Shown here one piece after another: positions 58,819 through 64,000 of a stretch of 64,000 nucleotides of DNA. The position numbers were made by a program, and so were the translations under genes. The notes under the pieces were generated by a model. That model saw only the letters and a program-made list of their open reading frames with translations, was not told the origin of the DNA and searched no databases. Numbering within the stretch: the first letter of the stretch is position 1; each line of letters opens with the position of its first letter. Origin of the DNA: Omphalotus guepiniiformis (Eukaryota; Basidiomycota; Agaricomycetes; Agaricales; Omphalotaceae); assembly GCA_028554645.1 (NCBI GenBank), contig JAQOOI010000055.1, positions 186,001-250,000 on the forward strand, written 5' to 3'.

Positions 58819-60557
58819 CTACAGCAAATCCTCATATCCTTTCATCGCCTGCCAGAAGGAGGCGTACCTGGGAAAATTCAGTATTCCATAACAGTTTCAA
58901 GAACAGTTGTCATACTAACATATTCACCCGATCAAGAGCAACACCTGACCCTGGGCCTCTGACACCCAATGCCTTGACATCGAAACCCGAACTGAGGAAG
59001 ACGTCGACATACCAAGGCTTTCTCGCAGCTGAGCGCCAGAGCACGAAGCCGCCGGCATTTATCACTCGATGGAATTGTGCTACCTCCTCATCTACCTCCG
59101 GGGAACCAGGCGCGAACCAATCCAGGTGGTCCATGATGACAGCGCGGTTGAGAGATGATGAAGACATTCCTTTTAGAACGCTGCCAGGAAAACTTGTATA
59201 AGTACCAGGGATAACTTGTTGAGGCGACTTGAATGGCTTACTTCAGGATCGAGTCCGTATGTAGGTAGAAAGTGTCCAGAAGAGCGCAATGATTAGCTTT
59301 GAGGCGCTGAAATCCTTCGAGGGTAAGATATGCAGGGCAGCAGGAAGGGGTGTAGTGGCCAAGAAGGGTCTGCCAAACGATAGTGCACGGTCAGACGTAG
59401 AAAGACGACACTGTAGGTATACATGGGACTCACTAAGAGATAGAAATAGTTTTGCGTCTTGAGAAGATACGTTGAGAGTAACGGGTCCAGAGTGTCGCAC
59501 ACGTACTCATATATACCACCTAGTAAACAAAAGAAAGTCCAAATGCTCAACAAAATAGGATGGAATGCAGCGCCTCTAAGACTGACTGACCGTCTTCGAG
59601 CAGCATTTTCCTCTGGTTCATGGGTACCCCGAGAGCATTCCAACAGAACGTAGGGCTGCGCAGTAACGTAACAACGATAGGATTCAGCCACACAGGCCGA
59701 AGCTTAGTCTTCCAAATGCTTGCTTGCTCCTCCAGTGTGTTGCACTCGCACATTCGTTTCACGTCCTTCTTCACCCCGGCGAGCGTGAAGATGACATTCG
59801 CTAGCCACAAAGCCCACCCGCTGTATCCACGAAGGTAGAATGAGGACGAAAATGCATTTTTATTATCTTTCCAGAACTTGTATGCGTCAAAAGAAAGATG
59901 AGGAGCGATCTTCGTCTCCAAGAGGGTCTCGAAGTGCGGATGCCAGCCTCGGCCGAACAGAGAGAAAAAATCAGGAAAAGAAAGGGACTTGATTGATGCT
60001 AACTTGAGCTCAAGAAGATGTCCTTGACTGTCATGAGAACGATTAGCGGTACGCAAAGTAATGTTAAAGACCAAGCAACCATGGGTTGATATCGACACAG
60101 TGAATCTGTAGAATGACAAGGTTGAGAAAAGTTTCACGACTTCTTTGTATGAATATCTACCTGTCGAGGAGCAGCTGAAGTAGCATAATGCAACGCATTG
60201 TCTCCAGCGGAGGTAATGACGAGTACTGAATCAGAATCGGTCAATTTGAGGTGCTGCATGTCGACCTCTGGATCTTCCTGAGTTGAGATAGTGGTAAGTG
60301 GTAAGAATGCCCGTTGAATAGAAGAAGATCGTTTCACGCACCCAGGTAAACGAGTAGATGAAGGTCCTGAATTCTCGATGGACTGGGTGATCGAAATACG
60401 GTCGCCTCCAAGCATTGACACAGTGTATCGTCTGAACCTTTGAAAATCCAGGTCCTGTCGTCGTTTCGTCGTCATCCGAACCAGATGTAGTACTGGTCAA
60501 CACCTGTTTTTCAGTTTCTTCGACAGTGCCCAGATCTACGGCCAGACAAGTGGACAT
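58819..60557 (-). CDS. DUF3419/BtaA-like 3-amino-3-carboxypropyl transferase (betaine lipid synthesis)
   Basis: About 430 aa. The DUF3419 (BtaA) domain transfers the 3-amino-3-carboxypropyl group of S-adenosylmethionine to diacylglycerol, the first step to the betaine lipid DGTS. Spliced motifs: FRTFIYSFTW^EDPEVDMQHL, LKLTDSDSVLVITSAGDNAL (the SAM-binding T/SAGDNAL signature), HYATSAAPRQ^IHCVDINPC^QGHLLELKLAS, FPDFFSLFGRGWHPHFE, YSGWALWLANVIF, GIYEYVCDTLDPLLSTYL, AVIMDHLDWFAPGSPEVDEE and the C-terminal YASFWQAMKGYEDLL. Characterised fungal Bta1 proteins also carry a BtaB N-methyltransferase module. None is seen here between the start and the stop, so this looks like a stand-alone BtaA half. 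About eight introns, one with a GTTGCT donor. Confidence 0.85.
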
Positions 60558-60785
60558 GTTTTCTAGATGAGAAAAAGATGAAACGAATGGTTTCTAGGGA
60601 TATAGACCACAGACAAGGTCACTTGAGATATAAGTCCTGCAATGATAGGATACCTCTGAAGGAGGCAGCAAGTAGTATAAGGCCATCATGTAGACGTGTG
60701 ATTGGTCGGCGGACCCCCAGAGCATAGATGTAGTATGTAACCGTCAAAGAAGAAATTCAATGAAGTATGTCCGGCGACACGGCCA

Positions 60786-60821
60786 AGGACCCCGGAATGC
60801 CCACCAAAATGATGGTTTGTG
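60786..60821 (+). repeat. Left terminal inverted repeat of the MITE
   Basis: Starts AGGACCCCGGAATGCCCACC; pairs with the right end with three mismatches. Confidence 0.88.
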
Positions 60822-61114
60822 TTTCGGACAAATTGTCGAGAAATTTTCGAAAAATACGTTTGACTTTCGGACAAAATAGGCCTTCGAGAGCGAAAAAGTA
60901 GTTTGCTACGCTCGGACAAATTTGCTATGAACTGGGCAGGTCAGCGATGATGAACGTACCGGTTGGGCTTCTGTCCTGACCTCTGACCGCTCGATGTTTC
61001 ACGCAGTGGTCCAAAGATGACCACTATGTACTGTAAGTGGTCCTCGAGGCTCGAGACATGTCGTTAGAACTTTGCCAAAGCAAATTCTACCTATCCTCGC
61101 ACGGAAACATACTT

Positions 61115-61144
61115 CCCGGCATCTCCCGGCATCTCCCGGCATCT
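61115..61144 (+). repeat. Three tandem copies of a 10-bp unit inside the MITE
   Basis: CCCGGCATCT repeated three times without mismatch. Confidence 0.9.
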
Positions 61145-61215
61145 TGGGGGCCACTTGAGTTTCGGACATTTTTGGCAAATTTCTGAAAATTTCGGTTAGG
61201 ACATTTCGGTGGCGC

Positions 61216-61251
61216 CACAAAACATCTTTTTGGTGGGCATTCGGGGGTCCT
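61216..61251 (-). repeat. Right terminal inverted repeat of the MITE
   Basis: Read on the minus strand it starts AGGACCCCCGAATGCCCACC; pairs with the left end. Confidence 0.88.
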
Positions 61252-61830
61252 CACGGCCAACATGACAATTTTAGTTACATACTTACCACATCATTGATTG
61301 GAATTTTGCGTTGAGAGATTTTCACTGATATTAGTGTTTCAGCAACGCTAGGCAAATCGACTCCATAGCCAGGCTGAAAAACAGCAGGCCAGAATTAGTA
61401 GGTGGATGAGAGTCTCCTGCTGTGAGCGTCTAGAGGTCTGTCCAGGATTTCAACAGTACTTCAACCAGGAATCAGGGCTGTGGAGCACTCGTCGCATCTA
61501 TGTACAGTATGTATGATCTTCGAATGATTTATGGAAGGGGCACCTGAGGAGAATCGCACGTGGCGCCGTCCTTCTTCTCTCTGATGACGGTGGAACTCTG
61601 GGTCCATTTGCTTATACATATCTAGGTAACCAAGTTGACCAAGGAGATGGCATCGTCCCAGAGCACTGTCCTGACCACACGAATGTCAAGATGGGAACAC
61701 TGATGTTGGTCGAATATTTCGATTTATACAACTAGTCCTTGTGAAGTTTTTCTCCTTCAAGCCCTGCATATTGAATCCTGATCTCAAAGCCTCGCTTACA
61801 TCTCCCAGGTGGAGCTTTACAGTAATTGCA

Positions 61831-63324
61831 ATGTCCCCTGTAATTGCTGTAAATGAAACCCAGTCGGGTGAGTGTGGTCCATTCGCAAGATTCCAAATTT
61901 CACTGACTCCGCCCGCGAGCTCGCAGAACTGTCAAATCTAGACCCGAAATTGACAGTGTTCTTGGTTTTTCAAGTAATTGGCTTGGTTGGCGCTGTCGTT
62001 ACTGTGATAGCGGCTTGTTTCTCTCCCGTGAAAAGACAAGCTACTTGGTATAACTTCATGTTCAGCTGGATTTTCTTTTGTGTATCCTATCTGCTACTCC
62101 TCCTTGCTGGTCAGGCGGGTAACTCCCAGCCTCCCTTTGCTTTGTGTCTCGTCCAATCGTCATTTACGTACGCAGCACCTCCCTAGTAAGCCTCATGTTC
62201 TGCCGCGCATGGGGATGACTGCCAATTCTTCTTTCCCGATAGTGCGGCCTCTGCTACGCTTGGACTTGTCGTTCAGGTGAGATTGATGCACTGTGTGTCA
62301 GGGTGTTTTCCAACGAATATCTAGCTATTTTTCAGTGTCCACACAACACTTTCGGGGGGCACAGTAGTCGGCCAAACCTTTTGGAATGCAGCGGTACGTC
62401 GGCTTTGCTTCTCTCGTTTCTTGTGGAGGGTTAGTATTAAAGTAGGACATGGCAGATCTTGATTGTGCCTTATATTGTCCAGTTCGGCGTTTTCATGGAA
62501 TCTTTGACTGTGAGTTGCGACGTTTATCTTCAAATGCGCTACTGTGTGAAACATGAAATAAAAGCTAGGACTAGTCCACTCATCCGAATCGACATTCTCG
62601 ACGGTCTCCTACTGCAGCCTGGAAAACAATATTCCGTGCGTCCAGAATTTCTGCTATGGATTGGCCCCAGCGAATGGATTTACAGTGGGCGCATTACGGC
62701 GGCACTCGTCATCATGTTCTTGATTCCTGTACTGGTTCTCAACGGTACGTTTCTTGAACCACTTCAGATTATCGGACGAAACCATGAACGGTCGTCATTC
62801 AGTTATCATCTACTTGCGATTTCGTAGATGCAGGTCGGCCGTGAAGAAAGCCAGTATGCCGAAATCTATGTTGATTCGGGTCACCGCATTCACTACTTTT
62901 GGTCTTGTCTCGATAATGTGAGTTGTTTTATCCCTATTGGAGAAGAATTGCATACCGACAAATTTCTTCAGTGCAGGTCTCATGTTCTTTTTCATTGTGT
63001 TCGTGAAGAACAGTGTGATAGGCTTGGCTCAGCTAGACATTGTCCTCTCTATTGGTGAGTAGACTGATGCATGCTCTGTGCATCTCACTGACATCCGATC
63101 AGTCCCAGTTGCTGCTGTTCTCATTTTTGGAACTCACAAGGTCGATTTGCTGCAGTGATTTTGTACTGTTCTCACTCTCGCTCAAATTACAGGATCTGTT
63201 GAAAGCATGGATTTTCTGGAAGTGGAAGAATAAAGCTAAGGTTGGCCTGAAAGTTTTGCCGCCGGTTACTGCCAGAGAAATTCGAGTCATGCGGTCGACG
63301 ACGATTGACCTCGATATTCATTGA
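61831..63324 (+). CDS. Orphan 7-TM (GPCR-like) membrane protein, basidiomycete family
   Basis: ATG 61831 gives MSPVIAVNETQS, with an N-glycosylation sequon, then a 59-nt intron (61868-61926), then ELSNLDPKLTVFLVFQVIGL. Seven helices: TVFLVFQVIGLVGAVVTVIA; WYNFMFSWIFFCVSYLLLLL; CLVQSSFTYAAPPYAASATL; TFWNAAILIVPYIVQFGVFM; RITAALVIMFLIPVLVLN; RVTAFTTFGLVSIMSAGLMF; LDIVLSIVPVAAVLIFGTHK. A short basic cytoplasmic tail follows (DLLKAWIFWKWKNKAKVGLK) and ends at 63322-63324. About eight introns. The pattern 'CL.Q....YAAPP' and 'IFGT.KDLL..W.FW' is shared by an uncharacterised agaricomycete 7-TM family (recalled from known proteins, not searched). The segment 62500-62640 between TM4 and TM5 may contain another intron, so its exact ends are uncertain. 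Confidence 0.68.
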
Positions 63325-64000
63325 ACAATGCTGGACTCGCTGCTGGACATGTCCGTATCGGTAACCTATTTTATGAACCTTTACCCTAAACACTTCCCTT
63401 CATTGGTCCACCTTTCATGAACTTTCATTTGTATAATGTGCAGCCGCTCTTTTTATTGTTTTGTGTGCTGAACATTGAGTATTTGGACAGCCTCGAAGGA
63501 CTCGAAGTTCAGTACGCTGGGAATTATTGTGACCTCAATTTTTCGTGTACAAGCTATCCAGACTGAACGCAAATTGCTGCGACTGAGGCAGTAGTGACGC
63601 TGGGATCTTTGACTCCCACATAGTCTCCCGGAGTCAGCCTCTAGATTTCAAGTCATGTAATCATGTATTACGCAAGATAGTCGTTGCTAACTTTAACTCC
63701 CACATACTAGTCTTAGAAACGTAGTACACTACAAAATCTCGTAAAGTGGGTGTCAGGTCCATCAAATACTGATATGTCTCAGATCTAGAGTCTGACCAAG
63801 AGAATGCGACCTATGGTGGGATCTGCGCCACACTTCTCCCGGTGTTGTGTGTCAACTTCCTGGCCCTATCTCCGTGATATCTGTTGCAACTAGGTCCCCT
63901 TGGCCAAGTAAGCCTGATATTGTTTCGGTGTGAAAGTTTTCTACCACGAGGCAGTGTCAATGATACGAGTCTTCAGGTCAATTGAGATTATACCTGAGAA
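63325..64000. other. Right-hand flank, no supported gene
   Basis: 3' flank of the 7-TM gene. A 'TTTGACTCCCACATA' / 'TTTAACTCCCACATA' pair at about 63608 and 63691 looks like a degenerate repeat. No coding region was recognised before the window ends. Confidence 0.4.

Larger units (their letters stand above)
60786..61251. mobile_element. 466-bp non-autonomous DNA transposon (MITE) with 8-bp target-site duplication
   Basis: Termini AGGACCCC...GGGGTCCT are the ends of 36-bp inverted repeats matching at 33 of 36 positions (60786-60821 and 61216-61251). Flanks CACGGCCA at 60778-60785 and 61252-61259 are a perfect 8-bp target-site duplication. TTTCGGACA-like motifs recur near both ends (for example around 60822, 60867 and 61160), like subterminal transposase-binding repeats. 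No transposase coding region. The 8-bp duplication fits hAT-type or Zisupton/KDZ-type elements; the superfamily cannot be fixed without a relative. Confidence 0.87.
60558..61830. other. Intergenic, carrying the MITE
   Basis: Between the DUF3419 gene start (-) and the 7-TM gene start (+). About one third is the transposable element at 60786-61251. The rest shows no gene. Confidence 0.6.

Noticed and set aside
60999..61220. 73-codon minus-strand open frame inside the MITE
   Set aside because: Lies across the element's repeats and right TIR with no transposase signature; non-coding.
63608..63705. Pair of CTCCCACATA-containing segments as a transposon relic
   Set aside because: Only a short similarity with no inverted termini or duplication; left as a note.
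1..64000. tRNA genes, rRNA genes, CRISPR arrays
   Set aside because: No cloverleaf with a TTCRANY-type T loop, no rRNA core and no regularly spaced repeats were recognised by eye; a tRNA-scanning program would be decisive.

Overview
The window looks like a nuclear genome segment from a filamentous basidiomycete, most likely a mushroom-forming agaricomycete. Genes are dense, on both strands, and broken by many introns of about 45-65 nt with GTxxGT donors, CTRAY-like branch points and YAG acceptors. The families fit: fungal otubain, NCS1 (Fur-type) and GABA/choline-type APC permeases, Sft2, mL54, tuberin, a betaine-lipid enzyme domain and basidiomycete-style 7-TM proteins. Species assignment is inference; there is no rRNA or other taxonomic marker in the window.

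Layout. 1-2018 (-): METTL14/Kar4-like m6A methyltransferase subunit, running off the left edge. 3395-5020 (+): a predicted DNA-base-modification protein, a helical domain of the phage 5-hmdU kinase / thymine-pyrophosphorylase type joined to a C-terminal chromodomain. 5551-6542 (+): Sft2. 6630-13568 (-): inner-ring nucleoporin Nup192/Nup205. 14141-15964 (+): single-pass membrane protein. 16344-16956 (-): small conserved-looking protein. 17095-18500 (+): otubain with a GC-AG intron.

18690-34009 is a transporter island: two tandem APC amino-acid/GABA-type permeases (-), a TKL-family kinase with a C-terminal zinc finger (-), and two tandem Fur-type NCS1 permeases (+). GATAAG boxes lie upstream of all four permeases and of the polyamine oxidase at 51916-53931, which suggests nitrogen-responsive control. 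34181-39706 (+) is tuberin (TSC2), a brake on TORC1 signalling, directly downstream of the second NCS1 gene.

40090-44885: an ACOT9-like mitochondrial thioesterase (-) diverging from a disordered nuclear-looking protein (+), then mitoribosomal mL54 (+). 46562-51422: two convergent paralogues of a signal-peptide multi-pass membrane protein. 51916-56508: secreted polyamine oxidase (-) and ARMT1/DUF89 metal phosphatase (-). 56647-58475 (+): an unrecognised 555-aa protein assembled across an 18-nt microexon. 58819-60557 (-): stand-alone DUF3419/BtaA-like betaine-lipid enzyme. 60786-61251: a 466-bp non-autonomous DNA transposon (MITE) with 36-bp terminal inverted repeats and a perfect 8-bp target-site duplication. 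61831-63324 (+): orphan 7-TM protein.

Most genes are unrelated housekeeping genes. The coherent functional theme is uptake and catabolism of nitrogen compounds (four permeases and an amine oxidase) next to a TORC1 regulator. The best candidate for an underexplored system is the chromodomain-linked thymine-hypermodification-type protein at 3395-5020. No tRNA, rRNA or CRISPR array was recognised. All exon joins were made by eye and have no transcript support.
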